NCBI RefSeq assembly: GCF_037975245.1
Contig: NC_092579.1
Span: 14,120,678 to 14,184,677 of the forward strand
DNA length: 64,000 nucleotides
DNA from: Apostichopus japonicus
Taxonomy: Eukaryota; Echinodermata; Holothuroidea; Aspidochirotida; Stichopodidae
Direction: 5' to 3'
A program made the translations under genes and the position numbers. Under the pieces are notes generated by a model, which worked only from the letters and a program-made list of their open reading frames with translations, was not told where the DNA came from and made no database searches. Position 1 is the first letter of the stretch; each line of letters starts with the position of its first letter. This document shows, piece by piece, positions 1-11,800 of this stretch.

Positions 1-105
1 TATTTGCGTTTATGGTTTCTTTATTGCTATTTCCCTTTATTAATTCATGTCATTCATTGAAGTTATTTGCATATAATTCATTGAATAAATACGATGAGAA
101 AACAG

Positions 106-106
<1 letters not shown>

Positions 107-179
<73 letters not shown>
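107..179. repeat. (TA)n microsatellite
   Basis: An almost pure TA dinucleotide run of about 70 bp. It produces only artificial Ile-Tyr reading frames on translation. Confidence 0.95.
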
Positions 180-183
<4 letters not shown>

Positions 184-345
184 GTTCTAAGTATCTCTTT
201 CGAGATCCGGCTTTAGGAATCACAAATGATTTTCGAGTTGGATAGCATCATGTTTGATCTCTAGAGTAGGGCAAAATATGTCACCAAAAACAGAACTAGT
301 ATTGTTCGATATAGGTGACAAACGCCTACAGTGGAATTACGATCT

Positions 346-499
346 TCCTTACCGGTTTCGAACCTCTGGACATACAATCAGCGTCCATAGCCTAGTGGTT
401 AGGGTGTCCGCGTACAGAGCGGGAGGCCCGTGGTTCGAATCCCGGTGGAGGCTGAAAGTTTTTTCACTGTTCTTGATTTTCCAACTCATTACGATTTTC

Positions 500-537
<38 letters not shown>

Positions 538-550
538 TTATATATATTAT
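346..550 (+). repeat. tRNA-derived SINE with (TA)n tail, copy 1
   Basis: A tRNA-like head lies at 381-452. The acceptor arms GCGTCCA and TGGAGGC pair with one mismatch, an A-box-like TAGCCTAGTGG follows, the anticodon stem TCCGC/GCGGG encloses a seven-base loop with ACA at the anticodon position, and GGTTCGAATCC is a clean B box. The T stem is imperfect. A short tRNA-unrelated body (ctgaaag...cttgatttt...actcattacga) follows and ends in (TA)n. The same ~160-bp unit recurs at 26148-26307, including ~35 bp upstream of the tRNA head, so it is a mobile SINE and not a lone tRNA gene. The upstream part contains GGTTTCGAACC, which resembles a second B box and may be the remnant of a dimeric head. 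Confidence 0.8.
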
Positions 551-2458
551 TATTTTTGGTAAAAGTAACTTCTCTATAGATGAAATTTAAGGGTCTCCTG
601 ATCTTATATCACTGCCGGTATATTTTTTACATTTTTGTTTCCCGAAGGAAAAACTATGTAATTACTCTCACCGACCTCTCCAACGCATTAGGACAAAATA
701 AAAGTGTGTGCAGATGCACAGTAGTTACAAGTAACGAAAATAGTACACAAATTTATAAAAAGAGTCACAAACCTTGACGATCCTTCCCTCATTTTGCATG
801 CCTTTTTCATTTCCCTTTTCTCTCTCTCTTTTTGGTGGGGTGGGGGGGTGGGGAGGGGATCACCCTCTCTCTCCCTCTTGGGGGGGGGTTTAGTAAGAAG
901 AAAGTAAGATCTACTCCGGTGAAAACCAATTAAAAATTAATAAAACAAAAGAAAGCAAAGCAAAGAAAGGAAAATGACATATCCTTAATTTGTCACATTA
1001 CTTTATCGACCAAATTCCATAACAATTAAATCATAAGAATCGATATTTTCACTTCCAGACTTTTTTTTACCTCAATTAGTCTACGCACAACCTACACTTT
1101 TGTTAACGACACAGCATAATTTATCAATCCATAATGTACGTTCGTAGCATGACGTACAGCTAAACTTATCGATCTATATTGCTAGTGCAGTTCAAAGTTC
1201 TTTGATTTTTTTCTCTTTTGAAATGATACGATTTTTGACTGTACGGATTTATTAAAATATATAGTCATTCTCATAATTAAACTGTTATATACACTGAACC
1301 ATATTTTGTAAATTTAGGTCAAAATTTGAGACTGACATCCTCGTTCCCACCACCCCCCCCCCCCCCCCGCCCGGTTCCTTCTACCATGTATTGCAAAAAT
1401 ACATTGCATTTGATCATACTCATCTATGTTATTTTACAGCTGGACTTTTCGTGCCCTTTTCTATGCAAAACCAGTAAATTGTCAGGCTGGTTTCATTATG
1501 TCATACTACAATTCGCACAATTCAGCTAGTACATTCCTTATTCTAACATTGTTTTAATACATTTTGACAAAAAGAACGTACCGTACTACGGTAAGTGGGG
1601 ACCATGGACGGACAAGCTGTACCTTGAGTTACTTGTCGTGAAAACATACTTCCTCGAATCCAGCTGAATTATTTGGGACCATGTGAAGTTAACTACGGTA
1701 ATGCGAGTGTTCAAAGATGATCAACTTTGTCGGTGAGGTCTCGTGAAATGTTAGGCATCACCGTGAGCATTCAAGTTACTAGACATATTCGTTGGTTGAT
1801 ACCCCTGCTAGAAACCTCTAGTCGCACACCCAGAACCCTATTCCCACCTTCCCCCACCCCATGTTCCCCCAATTGAACAAGATAAGCTAAATGAAACCCA
1901 ATGCAAATGTTTGGTACAACACTAAGTGTCATACATGATATAGAATATTTGCTAGTGATTATCTGTGTTGGGGAAGCATATACTTGAACCTTGACATTTT
2001 CTTTTTAGCCATATACTTATAGCCAGACTTAGTATACAGATGTTGTATAATAGCTGGTACATGTGGGCATAAATATTATGATATTGGGTGATGACATATA
2101 ATACTTTAATATTCCACTAAGCAATGAACCATAGTACCCGTTGGGCTGTTGTTTTTTCATTCGGATGTACACTATTGTATGTAGATTTATATTTGTTGTC
2201 ATTATTCCTACTTTCTCAGATGTCTCCTGTAGTGGACTTATTCCTTTATCTTTCCTATATCTGCACGATTTTCGTTTATTTTAAGAAAACAAGGCTGGTT
2301 CATTCATCTGTTTATGGTGGATATTAATAATAAAAATGACTTGTACCTGAATATTTACTTCGCTCCTCTCTTACCTGTCTCTTACTCAACACCTGGACTT
2401 TCCCCATCTATACCTAAACTACTACTGGAACGTTTTAGCACTGCGCCCTTACTTTAGC
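551..2458. other. Intergenic DNA, no gene recognised
   Basis: AT-rich sequence with scattered stop codons. It holds G-rich patches near 835-890 and a C17 run near 1351. I see no exon with both splice signals and protein-like composition. Confidence 0.5.
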
Positions 2459-2515
2459 ACCGCCCACTCACTATTGGGGCACCGCCCACTCACTCTCGGG
2501 GCACCGCCCACTCAA
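2459..2515 (+). repeat. Short tandem repeat, three ~23-bp units
   Basis: The phrase GCACCGCCCACTCA occurs three times in a row with spacers such as ctattgggg and ctctcgggg. It is a small GC-rich cluster in AT-rich surroundings. Confidence 0.8.
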
Positions 2516-3060
2516 TCTCCATTCCTAATCGACCATTCCGAAGAGATTATACGTATTTCTTGTAACAGGAATATTCAACGTATAAGACCCCAAACATTTC
2601 GATCGGTAATAACCGGTGATAGCTACATTAACAAATCGAAGTTATTTCTGCCATTTGAATCAATAGCGTATAGCCGTAAAGAGAAGAAAATACTGCATAC
2701 TATCTTCACAGCATTGCCACAGCTGCAAGACTTTTGTTGGAATCTTAACCTTCTCTCCATCGGCAGGAAAACAGATGCAGGTAAGTTATCAATCTCACAT
2801 TTAGCAATGTCTTACAATTTTAGTAATTCATTCACCCTCATATTAATCCCAAATATACCTGTTTAAATAAATCTGGTTAGGCCTACAAAGTCTCCGTAGT
2901 ATTGCCCGGGAAATATTATCTAGACAGGCCGTTTATAAGGTAAAGAAATTTGATATAAATTAGTAACGTTTATTAAACACAGAATGGTCATTTCTGATTA
3001 TTATCTAAACTGAAATGTGGCGTCAAACATAATTTCAAGACTTACATGGTAACAGATAGA

Positions 3061-3108
3061 ATGTGATCGTGTGACCATATACGGTCACATTATCACACGA
3101 TCACACAT
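3061..3108. repeat. Inverted repeat, two nested hairpins
   Basis: TGATCGTGTGA (3064-3074) is the exact reverse complement of TCACACGATCA (3093-3103). Inside it, GTGACC-atatac-GGTCAC forms a second hairpin that competes for part of the left arm. No function is assigned. Confidence 0.75.
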
Positions 3109-3237
3109 CTTAATTACATTCGAATCACATGGCCACACGGACATACACAAACAATAGTTAAATGAGTTATATATCTGACGTAAACAAGTGTATACAGGCG
3201 CGTATCCAGGATTTTCTAACCCGGGGGGCGCGAATTA

Positions 3238-3370
3238 CTATCTAAGCGGAGCGCCACCTTCGGTTGGCGCGGAGCGTACAAGAAAATTTCTGGTTTTGAT
3301 ACCCCCCAGATCACCGGAAATGGCACTTCTCGGGCTTGAAAATGAGCAACCAGATGTACACTTTTGCCTG
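3238..3370 (+). repeat. Dispersed repeat 'TCTAAGCGGAGCGCC', copy 1
   Basis: It begins ctatctaagcggagcgccacc, contains the hairpin GCGCCACC-ttc-GGTTGGCGC, and runs through an agatcaccggaaatggcactt block. Related copies lie at 4447-4575 (+), about 32590-32712 (-) and 32893-33015 (+). It appears to be internal sequence of a hAT-like family. Confidence 0.75.
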
Positions 3371-3869
3371 AGAACCAAGTATTTCCCAAAAGTTTTTTCC
3401 ATCCATAACCTTTTTGAAGATTGTCACCAGTCACACATCATGTTCGACCTCATTGCATGTCCTATGGATCATTGCTTTTGTAGGTTATTCTACGTCACGG
3501 CCCACAATATCCGAAAGCCCCACTTTTCAAGGTTTTAAGCCCATTACTTGTTGAGAATTTGAAAATTAACTTTTCTCGTGAATAAAATCACTTCAATACA
3601 TACCCATAATGTTGCACAAAATTCAATCCATAGACAACCAATATAGAAAAACCTCCTTGAACCCCTAACAGACAGGTCCAAATTGAACGAGTAGAGGAAA
3701 GTATGATGAAGAATGTTGGTGAGGAAATTTTCGAAAATTCCGACACAGTTAATTTATTGGTGTAGAAATATTGCAACCTCTTATAATGGCTTTTACAAAA
3801 CTTGGTTGAAGGAACAGATAAATAGGAGATATTTCCGATATCAGGTATATCGAAAGCGAACACTTCACT

Positions 3870-4299
3870 CATAGGCGTAGGTCCCGTAGGAGGCGGGGGC
3901 TGCAGCCCCCCCCCAATTGTTTCCCCATTTTTTTCGGGCACCTACTGAAAGAAAAATAAATAGCAATGAATAGCTTAAACTTATCTCCTTGGTAATTTAA
4001 ATAAAGTTGTAAGCTTGGCCGACATTACTACTGTAAAAGAGAGTTTTGACATAAATGGATCTGTATGGTTTTTCTCGATCTACATAAGACATTTGGTTGT
4101 TTACATTAGCATCCGGCGGTATATTGTGCAACTTTGACGGACCGTGCGGTAGACGATGCCATACAATGTAATGACCGATCTTGCCTATATGATATTGGCA
4201 TCGACATGTTGAATGCGCGCTTCGCGTGCGAAATATTTTGGCTTTTTTTTCGGGCAAGTCATTACAGCCCCCAAATCCAATCTGGCTCCTACGCCTTTG
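3870..4299. mobile_element. Short inverted-terminal element, probably non-autonomous hAT type
   Basis: The left end CATAGGCGTAGG and right end CCTACGCCTTTG form 12-bp inverted termini with one mismatch. Both subterminal regions carry a GGGGCTG/CAGCCCC block and a T-rich stretch followed by TCGGGCA. The flanking octamers ACTTCACT and ACTACATA agree at five of eight positions, so the target duplication is decayed or wrong. No coding capacity is seen. Confidence 0.5.
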
Positions 4300-4446
4300 A
4301 CTACATACATTGACAGTTTTTGAGGCTGTTCATCGTGGAACATGCATTTCAATGCTCATTGATATGATGTTATATCTGCTCTTTGCTTTACAAATTCGAA
4401 CAGGCGTGTAGCGAGTAATTGCCAAGGGAGGGCGAAGCCTGTAGGC

Positions 4447-4575
4447 AAACTATCTAAGCGAAGCGCCACCATGAGTTGGCGCGAAGCGTACAAGAAAAAT
4501 TTTGGCCGAAAATGCCTCCCAGATCGCTGGAAATGACACTTCCCAGGCCTTGTAAGTTGCATCTAAGCATTGTCT
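4447..4575 (+). repeat. Dispersed repeat 'TCTAAGCGGAGCGCC', copy 2
   Basis: Diverged copy of the repeat at 3238, with tctaagcgaagcgccacc and agatcgctggaaatgacactt at matching spacing. A G-rich stretch (GGGGGGGGG at about 4617) follows. Confidence 0.7.
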
Positions 4576-4829
4576 ATTTTGAAATTACTAGCGATGTCAT
4601 AAAGAAAATTTGCTCGGGGGGGGGGCGGTCGCCCCCTTCCCGAAATGTTCCCGACGACTCGGTCGAGTTCAAGTACATTAGTGAGAGAGGAAAAACGGAA
4701 ACGTCAAAAATGGAGTTGTCGGGGTAAGGGGTAGGGTGAGGCGCACACCCCCTCCGTAATCCTTGATCTGTCACTGGATACCCTGTGTATATAATAGGGA
4801 TCTTTCTCTTCCCGAGGTCTTGGCTATCT

Positions 4830-4962
4830 TCTACTCCCTCCTTTTCTCCCTTTTCTCTCTTTTTTCTTTTTCTTTTCCCTTCCTTCCTCTCCTCCTTTTC
4901 TTTTTTCCCCTCCTTTTCCCTTTTTTCTTCTCTTTTTTTTTCTTTCCTCTTTTCCTTACCCG
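4830..4962 (+). repeat. Polypyrimidine tract
   Basis: About 130 bp of almost unbroken C and T, for example ctccttttctcccttttctc. Translation gives false Phe/Ser-rich frames on this strand and Lys/Glu/Arg-rich frames on the other. It sits just inside the right end of the composite element. Long mirror-like polypyrimidine runs can form triplex DNA, which is inference here. Confidence 0.9.
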
Positions 4963-5009
4963 GGGGGCGCGCGCCCCCAACGCCCCCCCTGGATACGCAC
5001 CTGGTATAC

Positions 5010-6355
5010 ATGTCCTACATGCCAACAAAACTCCAAGTAGATATTTAGGTAAGACACATTACAATTTAAAAACTTATTTATAACAAATATTAATAACAAA
5101 AACTAATTTTGTAATTATTATATTTTTGTATATAGGGGGCCTCTGGCAGGGGGGGGGGCAGTGTCAATTGCCCCCTTTCCCACCCTTTAAATTCTGCACT
5201 GGCTATGGTAATATCCCGAAGGTTATCGTAGATAAAGATTATCCAAATGAAGTGACCTTGCAGTAAAGCTTCTAAGCGTTTGGTCGACAATTTAGCAATT
5301 CTGCCGAGTGTTACATGAAGTATATCGGAAATGGATAAGGCTAAGACACTTTTCCATAGTATTATTTGCTCATCACGTAAGAACTAATTAAGTTATTTAA
5401 TAATTAACAGCTTAGTTATGGTTTGTTGACAATTAGGTTTTCAACATTTCGTCGCCAGGACAACCCGTTTTCATACAAGAATGAACCATGCATAAATCAA
5501 CAAGCCCCCTTTGAAAACTTCAAAATGTTCGACCCTTACTTCCTGTTCCTGTAATGAACCTTATTCATCAATCTATATTCTGAGCTATATTGTTATGAAA
5601 TTTTCTAGATGTAGGAAAGTCAAAGAAAGACAAGACTGTTTTTTCTTTGTAGTAGCGGATCTGTGACGTCATAATTTTGTGTTACAAGTTTACTTATGGT
5701 ACACAACTTATGAACTTCAAATGATTGCATTTCAAAAACTTTGTGCAGAAAACGTTATGAGAATTTGTAGATATTTTTATATAGAATTTATAGGTTGTAA
5801 TCCTTGTTTACGTGTCAAAAATAAATTAACCCCTAAACATATTACCCCTTATCACTTATGATATCATATTCACATTTTCTGTTTGACATCAAATGAAACC
5901 CTATTACCGCACATTGAATTGATTGATTTGATTTAATTGATTTTAAGGGGATACTCCGATGGCTGAAGTTGGTTTCTACACCATATTTTTTTTCTCTATT
6001 ACTGAGGTCATAACCACATTCAAGATTTATGATATATTTCCATTGCTATGAACAGAATAACAAAAATCATAAAGACTAGGATTTTAATCCCCTATATATA
6101 CCCATCACTGCCCCCCTCCCCTATACCTACCCCATTCCTTCTCATTCCCTGCACACACAGACACACAGAAAGCATGTAAACGCTATAATTTTTTGTTCCA
6201 TATTGCGGGATGTAATGGTACCAATTCTACAGGAAACATCGCAATGTACGGTTTGCATTGTGTCGCATGCAACCGGATTTTGTTTTGCAAAATGAAATAA
6301 ACATGCGATAGACGACGAACGACAACTTGAATCTTGGAATCTTTTTTTTACCGGC
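5010..6355. other. Intergenic DNA, no gene recognised
   Basis: It holds a G11 run near 5147 in a hAT-like fragment (5140-5205) and AT-rich sequence. The stretch at 5600-5720, containing GTGACGTCA and AAGTTTACTTATGGTACACA, looks like a diverged match to 7148-7260. No exons were recognised. Confidence 0.5.
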
Positions 6356-6359
6356 TTAT

Positions 6360-6700
6360 CAGGCCAAACCTCACAGGCCAAACATTATAGGTCAAAGCCT
6401 AATACAGGCAAAACCTGGTACAGGCCAAACCTTACAGGCCAAACATTATAGACCAAAACCTAATACAGGCCAACCTAGTACAGGCCAAACCTTATATGAC
6501 CAAACCTTATATGGTCAAACCTAACAGGTCAAACCTAGCACAGGCCAAACCTTACAGGCCAAACCTTATAGGCCAAACCTAATACAGGCCAAACCATGAA
6601 CAGGCGAAACATAGCACTGGCCAAACCGTATAGGCCAATCCTTACATGCCAAACCTAACATGGTCAAACCTTACATGGCCAAACAGGCCAAACCTTACAT
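6360..6700 (+). repeat. Minisatellite of CAGGCCAAACCTTA-like units
   Basis: About 340 bp of imperfect 10-15-bp units, such as caggccaaaccttacaggcc and caaacattatagg, roughly 25-30 in all. Units vary in length and are contiguous with no spacers. Confidence 0.9.
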
Positions 6701-8375
6701 ATTCTCTAGTAGTTTATTTAGTTTTGAACTCTGAACTAAAGGATCGTTTTGAGAAATTAAGCCAACATGGTAAATTCCTTTCCGAAGGAGTGAGCGAACA
6801 AGAGTAGGTAATTGGCAGGCGCGGATCCAGACGGGGGGGGGGGGAGGGGTTTACATTGTATACATTTTCTAACCCTGCAAAAAAAGTACATTCTGTGATT
6901 GAGGAGAAAGAGAAATTGTGAAATTTGCATTCAATTATTATGTTTCGTCTTCGAGAATTGACGTTGACATGTACACATATAGAAGCAAAATGACACATTG
7001 GTCTTATTATTTTTCTTTAAAATGTTAATGTTGTTACTTCTTCAAAATTGGGATGTATTGAGATATGAATATGCTTTGTCACTGAGGTATGAATAACTTC
7101 ACATCCCCGAAAAGGAAAGTTGGAACCTTATCGAATCCAAGGTCAAAACAAGAAAGTGAAGAAAGAACGAAAAAAAAACAACTTTTTGCTCTTAGTGTGA
7201 AGCGATGACGTCACAACCTGTTTGCTTCAAGTTGACTTATATGGTACACACTGTGACAATTGCAACTATCAATATAGCAATGTAAGAATTGTATGAATAC
7301 ACCAAGAAGACATTAATTTTCCTCTGGATTTTCCTTTTAAATATAGCGGTTCGGTCAATGCGGTTCGTTCACAACCTCTGTAGGTATACCACATAATGTT
7401 ATGTTTCAAAGTGGTGAAAATAAAGATAGTCCTACGAAATTTTGCATTTGAAAAATTATTTCATATCTTTCCAATATTTTTTTTCTAACGTTTTCTCTCG
7501 AATTAAAGTCATTCATAAGATGTATGGATTTATTGTAGAAAACATCAGATCACTGCAAAATGTGTTTCTTCAAGAATTCGAAGCAAATTGCCATATTTCT
7601 AATTATTTTGTTAGAAATGTTTCTTTGGAGAGATACATGGTCGATATCTATTATAGATAGATTTCGATTGAGTTTGTACAAATCATTTATTATAACATTA
7701 ATGTCTGGGTTGTTCTTCATAACATATATTCTGTTCATGATGCCAGGCTATATAATTTCTTCAAGTTGGTCTTCTAAAACATTTATTGAAGCATATAACA
7801 ATGCCTTTTCAAATGTGATGTTCATTCATAAACATTTATATAGCTCAATGTTACTCCAGTAACAATTTAATCATAATTTTATCTGAAAACTTGAAGGAAA
7901 CAGAAATAACACCGAGAAGTGTGGATGACTTTGCTTTGAGCAAAGTGACCTCAAAATTGACCATCTATGCCACAAATTGCTATATTTTAATGAATTGCAA
8001 CAAAACGGCACTTTTTAATTACAATTATTTTAATTGCTAAGAAAATTGCACTTTCTTTTTAGGCCTACAGTTTTCTTAATTTCTCGACAAAAGGTCACTT
8101 GAAGGACACTCTCTTGAGTGACCCCTCACCTATCCTGGCTCCGCCGCCCATGCAAAAAGATGAGACAAAACCGTGGTTTTGATTATGAAGTTTATTGAAG
8201 GGAATCGATCTTTTCATGGTGTAATTAACGTGACGAGGTTACTTTTCATTATGATATCGCTTATAATTGATGAATCGATCAGTATAGTATTTTACAACGC
8301 TGATCAATCAACATTCCTGTATGCTTTCATATGCCTGTCGTAACATGTCTCATATATATAATAGATAATATAATA
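6701..8375. other. Intergenic DNA with a truncated hAT-like end
   Basis: CAGGCGCGGATCCAG at about 6818 followed by a G-run resembles the left terminus at 3195, but no matching right end was found. The remainder is AT-rich. Open frames at 7442-7862 are low-complexity and unconvincing. Confidence 0.45.
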
Positions 8376-8377
8376 AG

Positions 8378-8643
<266 letters not shown>

Positions 8644-8712
8644 AGTAACAACATATATTCCGCTCTGTCCAATGGACATAGAGCACTCTGCGCCAAGATA
8701 GACGCCAACCTA

Positions 8713-8714
<2 letters not shown>

Positions 8715-8788
<74 letters not shown>

Positions 8789-8790
8789 AT
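8715..8790. repeat. (TA)n microsatellite
   Basis: About 75 bp of TA repeats between the palindrome and the first coding exon of the lectin-like gene. Confidence 0.95.
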
Positions 8791-8813
8791 ATTCTTCTGT
8801 TTCCACCACAGAG

Positions 8814-11800
8814 ATGAAGATGTTGAATTTAAGCAACTATCAAATTACTACAAGACGACTGATTAACGTGTTTGCTATTTTTCTGTATCTTGGAATATGT
8901 GCCACACAATCGACTGACGGAACAAGTAAGAGAGAAGTGCAAGTATATATAATGATTGAACTTTCTTAATCCATGTTGTGTTATGAGAAATTGTGTTATA
9001 TATTGATAATACTAGAGATACTTGATGAAGCAACTTCCGTCTGTTAGCGTTTTTTTTGTAAATCTGCAGCGTTCCCAGCACCCCACCCATCCAACCCCTC
9101 CCACATCACCCAATATACATCTGCTTTAACTCTACCATCACACATTCCACTATGCGCTCACCATGTAGGGCCGAAACCGAATATATCTCTTCTCCTTTGC
9201 GTTCTGCAGTATGAATTTGAAATTCGAAGCAACTTAAAATGCATTTAAAATATTCGAGGATATGTTGGAGGAGAGTGAAGTGCTCAACTACGGAATACTC
9301 CATGAAATTGTTACGTATATACTTCTTGTGATTATAAGGGGAGGTAAAAGGGTAACGCATTTATAATAAGAACCGTTAACTTTCATCAAGTCTGTTTAAT
9401 ATTTTACTATATCGAGAAGTTTTCTTTTTAAAGCCAAGAAGAACGTGTACTGTAATGGCCGGGGAAGATTTTTTCAATCGGGTATTGGCTTTAAATATTT
9501 GAGAGCTATATAAAAATAGTTAAATTTACATTCATCGTCTTTCTTTTCTTGTTTCAAGATTGTACATTTTCCTCTGCGGATCGCTGTTACATCGACTATG
9601 ATGATAACTACGTATTTAATCGAACATTGTGTTCTGTATTAGATGCCTCTGTGCTACCTCTCCCTTCGACCCTAAACAATAGTCTTGAGTTAAGCACATT
9701 ATTGGATGAGAGAGTTAGCTCGTTTCCCATCTGGCTGGACTGCCAACGGCATGTTGGATATTGGAGCTGCGGAAACTTCAACTACTACTGCGCAGGATGT
9801 CTCAACAACACTGGATATTGGAGTAAGAGATATTATGTTTATTTCGGAAGGGAAAAAAAGGTTTAAAAGGTGTGAAGACTCGCGCACAAAGAAACGTCTC
9901 ATGCCGCCGGGTAATCTGACATAGTTTCGAATGAGGTGTAACAGAAGTGTTAGACACCACCATCGATCCCAGAAAATACACACACAGCTTGCTACCGTCG
10001 GTAATTAGACACTAGTGTACAGTCAATAGACACAGCTACTGTAAATACCTACAACACAGTGTACATAGCAGCGATGGACATCTCAGGTCTAGATAAAAGA
10101 TAACAAGGTATCACGTTTCATTACTGTCTGCATTTTGTAGCGACAAGAAGAAAACTTCATTTGCAAGCAACGGAAAGTTCACTTTTTCAAAGCGCGGCAC
10201 GGGGTTTGGGGCGAGTCTTCAATGCCTTTAATATGGAGGGGGGGGGGGGGAGGGGATTGTTGACGCGACAAATTTCAACGGGTAGTAGGACATGTGACTT
10301 TAGAATGATGGGGGAGGGAGGGGGTGGCAAATCAAAACCCGGAAACATGGATCCTCTGTGGTTTGCCTACAACATCTTTAAATATGAATCTGTTGGTATC
10401 ATTTCTGTTTCACATTTATCATAAATTGATGAACTTATGAAATTGTTCGTTACTTCAAATATATGACATAAGATTTAAACTGACGGGAATATTACATTTT
10501 TGGCTTCATTCATATGAAATATGTGACATATTTTCTTCCTCACCAGATTGGAAAAATGATCCGAAGGAAGATGAGTATTGCATCAGATATCGATCAGACA
10601 ACTTTATCGAAGCCACAAGCTGTACTAAGGAGGAAAACCTTCTGTGCGTTCGTGACACCCCGCCTCTCGCCACTTCAACTGTTGCATATTCAACAGCTGT
10701 GGACATGACCAGCAGCACTCCGACCACCACAAACACTGAGTTACCAACTACATTGGCTCCTCCAGACGCCACGAATGCTCATCTTACGGCTGGTACTGAA
10801 GCTGTTGCAGACCCAGTCACAGGTATCACGAATTAAATACATTTGTTGCAATTCGTTATGAGAGCGACACACAATCATACAGTTCTATAACTACGGTACA
10901 CTTGCAAGGTGGACAGTCGCGCCCCCACCCCCCCCCCCGACACACCTCTGGCTTTTCAGTCTCACACAAGTAAGTTGTTAAAAGCCCAGCCTTGCGCTTA
11001 GTAGACCTGCAGAGAGATGTCAACGACACTGTGTATCTTTCTTGTATCTCCGGTGTATGAGCGAGTGGCGCTCTTTACAAACCACTATATGAACATCTTT
11101 CCTTTTTTTGAAGAACAAGCAAAACTATTTACAATGGCTTTAAATAACAACAAACAGCTGGAAAGTTTATGCTATTAACTTAGAAAACAGTCTCTCTCTC
11201 TAAGTTCATCTTTGCGTGTAACAATGTCCAATTTAAACTTCTTTATTGTATCTCCGGTGTACGAGCGAGTGGTGCTCTTTGCAAACCACTATATGAACAC
11301 TCTGCAGCCACACTACCTTCTGTAGGCTATAATATTCTGAGATCTACCTCTGTGTCTCTGTTAGATTGGGGCCGTGATTTAGCTAATTTGGTTGAAGCTG
11401 TAGTGGCAATTAAAGTTCTGTTCATTCTAACAGCGCAAGTGACCTGATTATTAATTTGTTTCTACACCCTACACTCCCATACCCATATTGTTATAGGCCC
11501 TGTCCTGTATACGAACGCGTAAATAAATGAAAAGTATACGCAACGTTAGAATATTTTGCAATTACAAGAAAAGTTTCAGTCAGGAAACTTCCACAAAAAC
11601 GTTTTTAAAACACATTTCACCCGTTGGCATGTTAGGTCGAGCAGCATGTCATGAATACGAACGCGTAAATGATATAAGTACACGTAGAGTTATAATATTC
11701 TGCAATTTTTACAAGGAAAGGTTAACAAGAAACTTTCACCAAAACTTTTGTTAAAACACATTTTACTAAGTTTCCTGGAATCAAATATTTAGGCCTACTA

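Larger units (their letters stand above)
3195..5003 (+). mobile_element. Composite non-autonomous DNA element with other elements nested inside
   Basis: The left end reads CAGGCGCGTATCCAGG and the right end CCTGGATACGCACCTG, giving 16-bp inverted termini with one mismatch. Both ends are followed internally by a CCCGGGGGGCGCG block. GTATA directly flanks both ends and may be a 5-bp target duplication. The ends resemble the CAGNGGCGTA-type termini of hAT-like elements, but those usually make 8-bp duplications. The interior includes a separate 430-bp element (3870-4299), a second TIR-like start (CAGGCGTGTAGC, 4401) and two copies of the TCTAAGCGGAGCGCC repeat, so this may be several insertions rather than one element. 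No transposase is visible. Confidence 0.5.

Noticed and set aside
12-245. Open frame rich in Ile-Tyr repeats (similar ones at 8304-8546, 8599-8817, 17764-18027 and 26092-26418)
   Set aside because: Translation of (TA)n microsatellites; no coding signal outside the repeat.
381-452. Functional tRNA gene
   Set aside because: The T stem is imperfect and the whole unit recurs at 26184 with the same non-tRNA flanks, so it is a SINE head.
4574-5028. Lys/Glu/Arg-rich minus-strand protein
   Set aside because: It is the complement of the polypyrimidine tract and crosses transposon termini.
6327-6524. CRISPR-like array or repeat protein
   Set aside because: Units are contiguous and variable without spacers, and the genome is eukaryotic. 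It is a minisatellite.
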